Assembly: GCA_043513815.1 (NCBI GenBank)
Contig: CP121313.1
Coordinates: forward strand, 2,418,001-2,482,000
Origin: JANQIO01 sp043513815
GTDB lineage: Bacteria; Pseudomonadota; Gammaproteobacteria; Pseudomonadales; Halieaceae
Length of the DNA stretch: 64,000 nucleotides
Reading direction: 5' to 3'
Below the pieces are notes generated by a model. It saw nothing but the letters and a program-made list of their open reading frames with translations. It was not told where the DNA came from and searched no databases. Numbering within the stretch: the first letter of the stretch is position 1; every line of letters starts with the position of its first letter. Below, piece after piece: positions 1 through 7,811 of this stretch. The translations under genes and the position numbers were made by a program.

Positions 1-864
1 GCGACCGTCTCGGCTCAAGCCCCTGAGGCACTCAATCACGTCCTCGATAACGACCCGGACCTGCATCAACCCGCCCGCGGCCCCGGCCTCGGCGCCGCGC
101 TCGTACTGCAGGGTCTGCATGGCGATCTTCCAGCCCTCGCCTTCCTCGCCCATCAGGCAGTTGGCGGGAATGCGGGCGTCGGTAAAGAAGGTCTCGGTAA
201 AACCGTATTCCCCGGTCAATTTCTGGATCGGCCGCGGGTCTATCCCGTCCACGTGCATGGGCGACAGGAAAAAGGACAGGCCGTCGTACTTGCGCTCGGC
301 CTCGGGGTTGGTGCGCGCCAGCAGAATCATGTATTTCGCGTAATTGCCCATGGTGGTCCAGATCTTGGTGCCGTTGACCACGTAGTCATCGCCGTCCCTG
401 ACGGCACGGGTCTGGACATTACCGAGGTCGGAACCGTGGTCGGGCTCCGAGAAGCCCTGGCACCAGATATCTTCGGCACTGAGAATGTTTTTCAAGTACT
501 TCTGTTTCTCCTCGTTGGTGCCCCGGTGCAGGATCAACGGGCCCGCCCAACCGAGGCCGATGACGTTGAAGGCTATCGGTACGGCGGCACGGCGCATCTC
601 TGCGTCAGCAATTACCTGGAACACCGCCGGCACACCCTGGCCGCCATACTCTTTCGGCCAGGCCATGCCCAGGTAGCCGGCGGACCACAGCTTGTGCTGC
701 CACTCACGCAGAAAGTCGAGCTGCGGGTCCGAACCGACTTCCATGAAGGTCTGGGGCAGCAGAAAGCCTGGGTCAGCGGGTTTGTTGTCTTTAAGCCAAC
801 CGGCCACCTGCGTGCGAAACTCGTCGAGTTCCTGCTGTGAAGGGGTGTCTACGGCGCTGTTCAT
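1..864 (-). CDS. Acyl-CoA dehydrogenase, 3' part cut by window edge
   Basis: FAD-dependent acyl-CoA dehydrogenase that introduces the alpha,beta double bond in an acyl-CoA. 288 codons are visible with no stop, so the C-terminus lies outside the window. The N-terminal helical domain is followed by the flavin/substrate motif GFSEPDHGSD (about residues 137-146) and VNGTKIWTT (163-171). The catalytic base region is not in the window. The ATG at 864 overlaps the TGA of the upstream glutathione-transferase gene (ATGA), so the two are translationally coupled. It is the distal member of a minus-strand run that already contains one dehydrogenase, and the two could form a heteromeric enzyme as known for some sterol side-chain dehydrogenases; that pairing is inference. 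Confidence 0.93.
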   Translation of the reverse strand, partial: MNSAVDTPSQQELDEFRTQVAGWLKDNKPADPGFLLPQTFMEVGSDPQLDFLREWQHKLWSAGYLGMAWPKEYGGQGVPAVFQVIADAEMRRAAVPIAFNVIGLGWAGPLILHRGTNEEKQKYLKNILSAEDIWCQGFSEPDHGSDLGNVQTRAVRDGDDYVVNGTKIWTTMGNYAKYMILLARTNPEAERKYDGLSFFLSPMHVDGIDPRPIQKLTGEYGFTETFFTDARIPANCLMGEEGEGWKIAMQTLQYERGAEAGAAGGLMQVRVVIEDVIECLRGLSRDGR

Positions 865-1532
865 GACTCTTCCTCCTCAATGAAATCTGCGGCCTGGCTG
901 CCGTCTTCCTCGCCAATGGCATCGGCACGCTGAAAGGCAGGACGCGCTCTCAGGCGCGCCAGGTAGTCCGCCGTCTGCGGTTTGAATTGCCGCCCGCAGG
1001 CTTCACCCAGCTTCAGGGTATCCGCCAGGTAAAGCGCGTAACCCACGGCGATATCTGCCACGGTGAAGCGGTCGTCGACCAGCCATTCATGGGACTCCAG
1101 ATGGGCGTCCAGCCAGCGCAGGCGCGCATAGAACCATTTGCCGTAGTCCACCGCCACCGGCTGCTTCGCCGGGGTGGGCTCCAGGTGGAAATAGCGCATG
1201 GCTATGGTCTGCGGAAAGGTGAGCGTGGCGTCGGAATGGTACAGCCAGTTGAGATAGGCACCGTACTCCGCGTGATCAGCCTTGAGGCCAAAGTCCCATT
1301 GCTGGTAGCGGTCCACCAGGTAATGGCAGATGGCGCTGGACTCAGTCATCTCGGTATCGCCGTCCTTGAGGAACGGGATGGTCCCCAAAGGGTTTACCTC
1401 CAGGTACTCCTGCTCAAAGATCCGCGGCGGGAACTGCATGACGTGTATGTCGTAATCCAGGCCCATTTCTTCCAGGGCCCACACCGCGCGCAGAGAACGC
1501 GCGCCGCGGCAATGCCAGAGTTTCATGCCCAT
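861..1532 (-). CDS. Glutathione S-transferase family protein
   Basis: 223-residue protein with an N-terminal thioredoxin-like GST domain (LWHCRGARSLRAVWALEEMGL at the start, then PLGTIPFLKDGD and ESSAICHYL, the glutathione gamma-glutamyl binding segment around residue 65-75) and an all-helical C-terminal domain with FTVADIAVGYAL. The start at 1532 was chosen because AAGGA lies 7 bases upstream; a longer reading into the preceding gene is possible but has no support. It follows the dehydrogenase at 1543 by 10 bases and overlaps the next dehydrogenase by 4. GST enzymes conjugate or isomerise electrophiles; a role on an electrophilic enoyl intermediate of this pathway is inference. Confidence 0.92.
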   Translation of the reverse strand: MGMKLWHCRGARSLRAVWALEEMGLDYDIHVMQFPPRIFEQEYLEVNPLGTIPFLKDGDTEMTESSAICHYLVDRYQQWDFGLKADHAEYGAYLNWLYHSDATLTFPQTIAMRYFHLEPTPAKQPVAVDYGKWFYARLRWLDAHLESHEWLVDDRFTVADIAVGYALYLADTLKLGEACGRQFKPQTADYLARLRARPAFQRADAIGEEDGSQAADFIEEEES

Positions 1533-1542
1533 GTCAGTGTCC

Positions 1543-2715
1543 TTATAGTTTGTACTGGCGCGCCGCCAGGTCGCGCATAATTTCTTCCGAGCCGCCGCCG
1601 ATAGCGTTGACTCGCACTTCCCGGTAAATGCGCTCCACCCGGCTGCCACGCATGTAGCCAATGCCACCGAGAATCTGCATAGCCTCGCGGGCGCAGAACT
1701 CCATGGTTTCGCTGGCCTGCACCTTCAGCAGAGCGATGTCGCCGGGATCGGGGTGGCCAGCCTCGATGGATTCGTAACAACAGCGGATATAAGCCTGGGT
1801 CGCATTAAGCTTCTGTTTCATCATGGCGATCTTGTGTCGAATCACCTGGTGATCGGCCAGGCGCTTGCCGAAAGTATTGCGATCCCTGGCCCACTCCACC
1901 GCCTCTTCCAGGCAGACGCGACCCAGTGCCTCCATCCCGGCAGCCATGGCCATACGCTCGCCGTTGAAGTTGGTCATGATGACCAGAAAACCCCGGTTCT
2001 CTTCACCGATCAGGTTTTCCACCGGCACCCGCACATTGTCGAAGTAAAGTGTGGCAGTATCCGACGCCCACCACCCCTGCTTGCGGTCCAGCGCCGTGCG
2101 TGAAAATCCCTCTGCATCGGTGGGAATCAGCAGCATCGAGACGCCGCCTGCGCCCTCAGCACCGGTGCGCACGGCCGTGGACACCCAGTTGGCGCGCATA
2201 CCGCCGGTGATATAAGTCTTGGAGCCGTTGACGATGTAGTGATCCCCATCGCGCACGGCGGTGGTCTTGAGTTGGGCCACGTCGGAGCCGCCGCCTGGCT
2301 CGGTGATTCCCAGGGCGATATGTTTTTCACCGCGCAGCACCGGTGGTGCAATCTCCTGCTTCATCCAGTCCGGCCCCCAGTTGATCACCGGCGGCAAACC
2401 AATGCCGTGCACCATCAGACTGGCATTGACACCACCCACGCTGTGACGGGCCAGCTCTTCGTTGGTGACCCATCCGTGCCAGGAATCTATACCCTCCTTC
2501 ACGCCACCAAATTCCTCCGGGTAACCCAGCCCCAGTAAGCCAACGGCAGCGGCCTTGGGCCATAGTTCCATGGGAATCTCACCGGCTTCGTCCCACTCTT
2601 CCGCATAGGGCATGATCTCGGTGTCGATAAAGCGCCGCAGCTGGGTGCGCCAGGCCTCGTGCTCCTCGGTCAGGTTGGGGTTGGGCAGGCGTGCGGAATC
2701 AAAGTCCAACGACAT
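1543..2715 (-). CDS. Acyl-CoA dehydrogenase
   Basis: 390 residues, full length for the family. Flavin/substrate motifs GITEPGGGSD (136-145) and VNGSKTYITGG (162-172) are clear, and the C-terminus carries IGGGSEEIMRDL. The usual catalytic Glu near the C-terminus (as in MCAD) is replaced by Gly in this motif, whereas Glu253 in NFNGERMAMA sits where isovaleryl-CoA and long-chain dehydrogenases place their base; the enzyme is therefore likely of that type (inference from motif position). It is 12 bases downstream of the PNT-family gene and 10 bases upstream of the GST gene, part of one apparent operon. Substrate chain length cannot be told from sequence. Confidence 0.95.
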   Translation of the reverse strand: MSLDFDSARLPNPNLTEEHEAWRTQLRRFIDTEIMPYAEEWDEAGEIPMELWPKAAAVGLLGLGYPEEFGGVKEGIDSWHGWVTNEELARHSVGGVNASLMVHGIGLPPVINWGPDWMKQEIAPPVLRGEKHIALGITEPGGGSDVAQLKTTAVRDGDHYIVNGSKTYITGGMRANWVSTAVRTGAEGAGGVSMLLIPTDAEGFSRTALDRKQGWWASDTATLYFDNVRVPVENLIGEENRGFLVIMTNFNGERMAMAAGMEALGRVCLEEAVEWARDRNTFGKRLADHQVIRHKIAMMKQKLNATQAYIRCCYESIEAGHPDPGDIALLKVQASETMEFCAREAMQILGGIGYMRGSRVERIYREVRVNAIGGGSEEIMRDLAARQYKL

Positions 2716-2727
2716 CAGTCTCTCCTG

Positions 2728-4131
2728 TTATTCAAACGGTCCGCAGACCAGGGCGCGCTTGACGCCGGGGGCCAGCTCGGACAGACCGGCAATAAGTTGT
2801 TCATGCCCCAGCAGTACATCGCGTATCTGTCCGGAGTAACGCAGCGCCGTGTCACGCATCATGCCCATCATCGGCCAGCCCCACAGGGAGGACACGGTGA
2901 CACCGTGCGCGACGAAATGGGGGTCGGTGAGAAAGGTGCAGCTCAATACCGCTTCTACCGGCGATCGATTGGTGGGGCTGCCGCCTACCAGATCAATGAC
3001 CACTGAGCCGTCCGGCACCAGTCGCTGCAGGTGTTCATTACTCACCAGGAAGTTGAACCCTCGCAGCTCCTTGGGCTGCTCAGCGCCGTTGACCACCAGG
3101 TCAACGCCGCGCAGCCAGTAGTCGATGCGGCCGTGCATGGTATGGGTGCGGCCCAGCACATTGACGCAACCCACGCCCTGCTCGTTCAGCTCGTGGATCG
3201 CTCCCTGGCCGACATTGCCATAGCCCAGTACCAGCACACGGGCGTGGCGCAGGTCGATATCCGGCTTGTTCTTCTTCAACAACTCCACCCCGTAACGAGC
3301 CCCGGCACGGCCGGTTTCGTGCAGGCACTGAATACGCCGCAGCCCAAAGGGGTGTGGAGGGTGCTGTGCGCGATAGGCGGCGGTGGCGGCCGCGCCCTTT
3401 TCCGCTTCGAAACGCGCCAGGTCAAACACCCGGCACCCGTCCTGCTCCAGCTGCGGCAACAGGCCGTGCCGGTCCACAAAGCTGTCGCTGTCATAGAAAT
3501 ACAGCGCTTCGGTACCCAGCTTGTTCAGTTCCTCGTACTGGGAATCGCCTTGCAATACGTCCAGCGAGCGCGGATCACGGTTACCCGCCCGGCGGATCGC
3601 CGCGTCCAGCCGCGGGCTCCACTGCAGTACCCGAACGCGAGTACCGCCGATGGTGTTGTCTTCCATAATCGGAGTCAGGGCGTCGTTCATAGCCAGGCGC
3701 CCCAGTATTCGCAGGTCGCTTTGTGACTTGGGCGACTCCAGGATCTCTTCCATCGCTATGACGTTGATGCGGTGTTTTTCCAGCAGCGCCGCCCGCTCCG
3801 GGTAGGAATGAAAATGCGCCATGCAAAACAGGGTGCAGCCGGGCGCCATCTCCGGTATGGAGGCCATGGACGGACCCTTGAACTTGATCAGCAGATCCTT
3901 GCCCCGGTATATCTCGGCGGCGCTTTCAATGCTGGCGCCAACGGCGAGGTATTCATCATCACTGAAACCCACACCCTCCCCGGCGCCGGCTTCCACGGCC
4001 ACCTTCACACCGGCATCGACCAGCGCGCGTACATCGTCGGGGACCAACGCGACACGTTTCTCCAGGCCACCCGGATTTTCGGGGGACTCACATTCCCGCG
4101 CCACACCGATATGTTGAAAATTGCCGGCCAT
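2728..4131 (-). CDS. Alanine dehydrogenase / transhydrogenase (PNT) family oxidoreductase
   Basis: 467 residues from the ATG at 4131, which has AGGA five bases upstream and follows the carboxyltransferase stop by 4 bases. The N-terminal half resembles the AlaDH/PNT catalytic domain (EKRVALVPDDVRALVDAGV, residues 24-43), and residues about 297-312 hold a Rossmann dinucleotide site (VLVLGYGNVGQG). The middle (about 135-270) diverges from ordinary alanine dehydrogenase, and I cannot name the substrate. Lysine-oxoglutarate reductase/saccharopine-dehydrogenase-like enzymes have the same two-domain layout and are an alternative. Its place inside an acyl-CoA operon between a carboxyltransferase and a dehydrogenase is unusual for an amino-acid dehydrogenase. 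NAD(P)-dependent oxidoreductase activity is safe; anything more is not. Confidence 0.75.
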   Translation of the reverse strand: MAGNFQHIGVARECESPENPGGLEKRVALVPDDVRALVDAGVKVAVEAGAGEGVGFSDDEYLAVGASIESAAEIYRGKDLLIKFKGPSMASIPEMAPGCTLFCMAHFHSYPERAALLEKHRINVIAMEEILESPKSQSDLRILGRLAMNDALTPIMEDNTIGGTRVRVLQWSPRLDAAIRRAGNRDPRSLDVLQGDSQYEELNKLGTEALYFYDSDSFVDRHGLLPQLEQDGCRVFDLARFEAEKGAAATAAYRAQHPPHPFGLRRIQCLHETGRAGARYGVELLKKNKPDIDLRHARVLVLGYGNVGQGAIHELNEQGVGCVNVLGRTHTMHGRIDYWLRGVDLVVNGAEQPKELRGFNFLVSNEHLQRLVPDGSVVIDLVGGSPTNRSPVEAVLSCTFLTDPHFVAHGVTVSSLWGWPMMGMMRDTALRYSGQIRDVLLGHEQLIAGLSELAPGVKRALVCGPFE

Positions 4132-4135
4132 AGTC

Positions 4136-5701
4136 CTACCAGGTATCCACAAAGTTGCGACGACTGCCCTTGGGCGCCCGCGGCGCCGGGGCAGCGTTGA
4201 GCGCACGAATGATGACTGCTCGAGTTTCCACGGGGTCGATCACCGCGTCGATTTCCAGGTGCGAGGCGGCCTCCGTGGCCTTGCCAATTTCATACAACTT
4301 TGCCACCAACTGGTCGAACAGGGCGTCTCGCTCCGGACCTTCCGGCAGCGCTTCCAGCTCCTTGCGATAGCCCAGCCGCACGGCCCCTTCCAATCCCATG
4401 CCACCAAACTCACCCGTCGGCCAGGCAGCCGCATAGACGGGCGAAGCAAAGCTGCCGCCGGTCATGGCCATCGCTCCCAGGCCGTAGCCCTTGCGCAGGA
4501 ATATGGCGACCAGGGGCACAGTGATTGAGGCGGCGCTGACAAACAGGCTGGACATGCGGCGCACCGCCGCTTGTTTTTCGCTATCGGGGCCCACCATGAA
4601 GCCCGGCGTGTCGGTCAGCGACACCACCGGCAATTCAAAGGCGTCGCAAAGCTGCAAAAAACGAGCGGCTTTTTCGGCACTCTCGGCATCCACCGCGCCA
4701 CCCAGCTGCTGGCAGTCATTGGCTATCAGGCCGACCGGCCTGCCTTCCAGGCGCATAAACCCGGTAATGATTGGACGGCCATAGATGCGTCGCAATTCCA
4801 GGAAGGAACCGGTATCGGCAATCGTTTCGATAATGTGACGTACGGGATAGCCCCAGCGCCGATCCTCGGGCACGGCATCCCGCAGGCCGGACTGGTCGAC
4901 TGCCTCCCAGTGATCGACCGCACCGGTAAAATATCCGAGCAGCTGCCGAGCAATGTCGGTGGCATGCGCCTCGTCCTCGGCAACAATGTCTACCGTGCCG
5001 TTTCGCTCCTGAACCTCGATCGGGCCGATGGAGGTCGGCTCATGAACCCCGAGCCCGCCGCCTTCAATCATCGCCGGCCCGGCCATGCCGATCCAGGAAG
5101 ATCGCGTGGCCACTGTGATGTCAGCACAACCGAACAGCGCGGCATTGCCCGCAAAGCAATAGCCGTTGTTCACCGCGATGCGGGGTACCTGGCCCGACAG
5201 GCGCGCCCAGGTGACAAAAGACTGTACCTGCAGGCCGGCCACCGAGACCGTGGCGTCGGTATCGCCCGGGCGCCCGCCCCCGCCTTCGGTATACATCACC
5301 ACGGGCAGCTCCCACTGTTCGGCCAACTCGAAAATGCGATCCAGCTTGTGGTGGTGGAAGTATCCCTGGGTACCCGCCAGCACCGTGTAGTCGTACACCA
5401 CAATGGCCGCACGCCCGCCGTTGATGGTACCGACCCCGGTAATCACGCCGTCTGCCGGCGTATTGACCTGCAGGTCCTGGTAGTCGCGCCGGTTGCGCTG
5501 GGCGGCGACCGCCAGCTGGCCGTACTCGATGAAGCTGTCGGCATCGACAAGGTCGTCAAGGTTCTCCCGCGCAGTGCGGTAACCTTTGCCGTGACGGCGG
5601 CCAGTGGCCTCCTCTCGCACCGCGTCACCGGTATTGGCGAGGCGCTGCTTCAATGCCGCAAGTTCCGGTCTCAGTGCCTTGCTGTCTGACTCTTCAGTCA
5701 C
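4136..5701 (-). CDS. Acyl-CoA carboxylase carboxyltransferase (beta) subunit
   Basis: 521 residues, the usual length of the biotin-dependent carboxyltransferase beta subunit, with two crotonase-fold halves. The first half has the acyl-CoA side (GGGGRPGDTD, VAVNNGYCFAGNAAL region), the second the carboxybiotin side (DTPGFMVGPDSEKQAAVRR, and GGSFASPVYAAAWPTGEFGGMGLEGAVRLGYR near residue 425-455). It transfers a carboxyl group from biotin to an acyl-CoA. No biotin carboxylase or biotin carrier gene is in the window, so its partner subunit must be encoded elsewhere. The start is GTG with a weak ribosome site, 9 bases after the carbonic anhydrase stop. The adjacency to carbonic anhydrase fits local bicarbonate supply (inference). 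Propionyl-, methylcrotonyl- and geranyl-type specificity cannot be separated by eye. Confidence 0.9.
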   Translation of the reverse strand: MTEESDSKALRPELAALKQRLANTGDAVREEATGRRHGKGYRTARENLDDLVDADSFIEYGQLAVAAQRNRRDYQDLQVNTPADGVITGVGTINGGRAAIVVYDYTVLAGTQGYFHHHKLDRIFELAEQWELPVVMYTEGGGGRPGDTDATVSVAGLQVQSFVTWARLSGQVPRIAVNNGYCFAGNAALFGCADITVATRSSWIGMAGPAMIEGGGLGVHEPTSIGPIEVQERNGTVDIVAEDEAHATDIARQLLGYFTGAVDHWEAVDQSGLRDAVPEDRRWGYPVRHIIETIADTGSFLELRRIYGRPIITGFMRLEGRPVGLIANDCQQLGGAVDAESAEKAARFLQLCDAFELPVVSLTDTPGFMVGPDSEKQAAVRRMSSLFVSAASITVPLVAIFLRKGYGLGAMAMTGGSFASPVYAAAWPTGEFGGMGLEGAVRLGYRKELEALPEGPERDALFDQLVAKLYEIGKATEAASHLEIDAVIDPVETRAVIIRALNAAPAPRAPKGSRRNFVDTW

Positions 5702-5710
5702 CCGTTCTAC

Positions 5711-6295
5711 TCACTCGAAAAAGCTCACCTTGCCGGATTCAAGGTCGTAGACGGCGCCGACAATAGCCAGGCCGCCCGACTGCATCTGGCTTTCCAGTAC
5801 GTCGGTGTCATGCAGCAGATGCTCCACTGCGGCCAGGGTATTGGCTTCCGTGGCGGCCGCCAGCAGGGCCGACTCATCCTCGGCGATTTTCGAATCCAGC
5901 AAGTCGCTGACGGCCGGTCCAATGCGAACCACTGCGGCCGCCTGCGAGTCTTCGCGCTCGCTCTCGGGCAAGCGCAGTTGCTCAAGGGTGCCTCGAACCG
6001 CGTCACAGCCGGAGTGACCCAGCACCACCACCAGGCGCGTGCCGAACTTTTCTGCCGCCTGCTCAATTTCGGAGATTTCCGCCGGCGCTGCCACGTTGCC
6101 GGGCACACGCACCACGTAGAGATCTCCCAGCAGCTGGTCGAACACCATTTCCGGCGGCACCTTCGCATCTGCACAGCCGAGAACAATAGCGACCGGCGCC
6201 GGCGCCGGCTCCCGACCCACCATGGGTTCAAGCTCACCGCTCACAAAGCGCTTGTTACCTGATTTGAGACGCGTCAGCGCCGTTCCTGCTTCCAT
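5711..6295 (-). CDS. Beta-class carbonic anhydrase (atypical active site)
   Basis: 194 residues from the ATG at 6295, preceded by AGGTGG at good spacing; a GTG at 6304 is in frame but less likely. Zinc ligands of beta carbonic anhydrases are present: Cys41 in GCADAKVPPE and His94/Cys97 in GHSGCDAV. The conserved Asp is there (Asp43), but the partner Arg of the usual C-x-D-x-R motif is Lys45. The enzyme interconverts CO2 and bicarbonate in the cytoplasm. It lies directly before the carboxyltransferase gene, which consumes bicarbonate through biotin. The 87-base gap upstream separates it from the crotonase gene and may hold its own promoter. Confidence 0.88.
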   Translation of the reverse strand: MEAGTALTRLKSGNKRFVSGELEPMVGREPAPAPVAIVLGCADAKVPPEMVFDQLLGDLYVVRVPGNVAAPAEISEIEQAAEKFGTRLVVVLGHSGCDAVRGTLEQLRLPESEREDSQAAAVVRIGPAVSDLLDSKIAEDESALLAAATEANTLAAVEHLLHDTDVLESQMQSGGLAIVGAVYDLESGKVSFFE

Positions 6296-6382
6296 TATTT
6301 CCACCTGTTGTCGTCACGACCGGGGTAGCGACGGTTTTATAATTATCTCCACTAGTCTGGCACAGACCGTGCCCGGTGGCAG

Positions 6383-7174
6383 TCAACAATCACTGTACTG
6401 CGGATCGCGCTTGCCGAAAAATGCCTGCTGGGCCTCAGCACAGTCCGCTGTCATGGCGGCCAGGCTCTGCTGACGATCTTCCATGGCCATGGCCGCTTCC
6501 AGCCCGGGAGCATCGACACTGTAGTTGAGTCCTTCCTTGGTCAGCCGCAGGCCCATGGGCGTGGTTTTCAACATATCTTCGATGTAGGGCTGCGCCGCGG
6601 CCATCAGCTTGCTGTCGGCTACCACCTCCGACACCAGGCCCGTGGCCAGAGCCCTGTCAGCATGAATAAAGCGCCCGGTCATCATCAATTCAGACGCGAC
6701 AGAAAGCCCCACCAGGCGCGGGAGAAAATAGCTGCAACCCATATCGCAGGCACTGAAACCAGCGCGAATATAGGCGGCATTCATCTTCGCGCTTTCACCG
6801 GCTATGCGAATGTCCGCCGCCAGCGCCAGACTGAAGCCACCACCGCAGGCCGCACCCTGCACCAGCGCAATAATGGGCTGGGGGCAGGCGCGCATGGCCC
6901 GGTAGATATTGCCGATGCGTTTTTGCATGCTGTAAATACCCTGGGGCGTCGGTTCGGTGCCGGCGCCTTCGGCCGCCATGTCCAGGCCCGCACAGAAAGC
7001 ACGGCCCTCAGCGCGGAGAACCACAACACGAATCTCAGGCCGCTCGGCCAGGGCGCGGAAGTAGGCCACCAGCCCATCTACCATGGGCATGACCAGGGTA
7101 TTGAGTTGGTCGGGGCGATTGAGGGTAAGCCACGCCACGGGACCCTGTTCGTCAATCAACAGCGCTTCATTCAT
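6383..7174 (-). CDS. Enoyl-CoA hydratase/isomerase (crotonase) family protein
   Basis: 263 residues with the crotonase CoA-binding/oxyanion motifs RAFCAGLDM (about 58-66) and VQGAACGGGFSLALAADIRI (105-124). The pair of glutamates used by true enoyl-CoA hydratase is not evident: the first position reads MNAAYIRAGFS and the second CDMGCSYFLPRL, which offers an Asp in the place used by isomerase-type members. The protein may therefore be an isomerase or another crotonase activity rather than a hydratase (inference). It overlaps the upstream Nudix gene by 8 bases. The C-terminus FFGKRDPQYSD is family-typical. Confidence 0.92.
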   Translation of the reverse strand: MNEALLIDEQGPVAWLTLNRPDQLNTLVMPMVDGLVAYFRALAERPEIRVVVLRAEGRAFCAGLDMAAEGAGTEPTPQGIYSMQKRIGNIYRAMRACPQPIIALVQGAACGGGFSLALAADIRIAGESAKMNAAYIRAGFSACDMGCSYFLPRLVGLSVASELMMTGRFIHADRALATGLVSEVVADSKLMAAAQPYIEDMLKTTPMGLRLTKEGLNYSVDAPGLEAAMAMEDRQQSLAAMTADCAEAQQAFFGKRDPQYSDC

Positions 7175-7811
7175 GCTCGATCAACTCCTTGCCGTTCAGC
7201 TGACGGAAAAACGGCACCTGCTGCGGGTGTTCGGGTTTACCGGTGATGCGGCGCTTGAGCATATTCAGCATCAACTCGGTGATCGGCGACAGCGCCAGCC
7301 GGTGGGCGGACTCCAGACCCACCCAGCGCAGGTCTTCCAACTCGCCATTGCCCCTGAGCTCACCCTCCATGTGCCTGGCGTCTACCATGAAAAAGCGGGC
7401 GTCATAGCGCCGCACCTGGTTGGGCGGCGTAATGGCGCGACCGACGTAGTCGAGCTTGTCCAGAGCCGGCACAACACCCAGCGCGTAGAACGGCTGCCAA
7501 TGAGGCGAGCGGGTGGTCACTGGAATTCTCGGCCGCTGTCCCAGCACCAGGCCGGTTTCCTCGAAGGTCTCGCGGACCGCCGTCATGGCCAGGGCTCGCG
7601 CTCTTGCGGGCGTAAGGGATCGGCAGAGCTTCTGTTCAGTGTTCTTCTTGAGCGGCACCGGACAGCGCACCCGGGAGTCGCCGGCATCTACACGCCCACC
7701 CGGGAACACATACATATGCGGCATGAACACGTGCCCGGCGCTGCGGACACCGACCAGTACCTCGCGCTGGTCGCGAACAATGATCAGGGTGGCGGCGTCG
7801 CGGGGCTTCAA
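7167..7811 (-). CDS. Nudix hydrolase, NUDT19-like (probable CoA/acyl-CoA diphosphatase)
   Basis: 214 residues. The Nudix signature is present but split: GG at 38-39 (PGGRVDAGD) and RETFEETGL at 80-88, with an insertion of about 30 residues between them, as in the NUDT19/RP2p branch that cleaves CoA and CoA esters. It overlaps the monooxygenase gene (4 bases) and the downstream crotonase gene (8 bases), so it is translationally embedded in a CoA-ester operon. A role in trimming or recycling CoA thioesters fits the context but is inference; general house-cleaning is the alternative. Confidence 0.87.
   Translation of the reverse strand: MKPRDAATLIIVRDQREVLVGVRSAGHVFMPHMYVFPGGRVDAGDSRVRCPVPLKKNTEQKLCRSLTPARARALAMTAVRETFEETGLVLGQRPRIPVTTRSPHWQPFYALGVVPALDKLDYVGRAITPPNQVRRYDARFFMVDARHMEGELRGNGELEDLRWVGLESAHRLALSPITELMLNMLKRRITGKPEHPQQVPFFRQLNGKELIEHE

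Noticed and set aside
4571..5689. 372-codon plus-strand frame
   Set aside because: Antisense shadow of the carboxyltransferase gene, no start signal.
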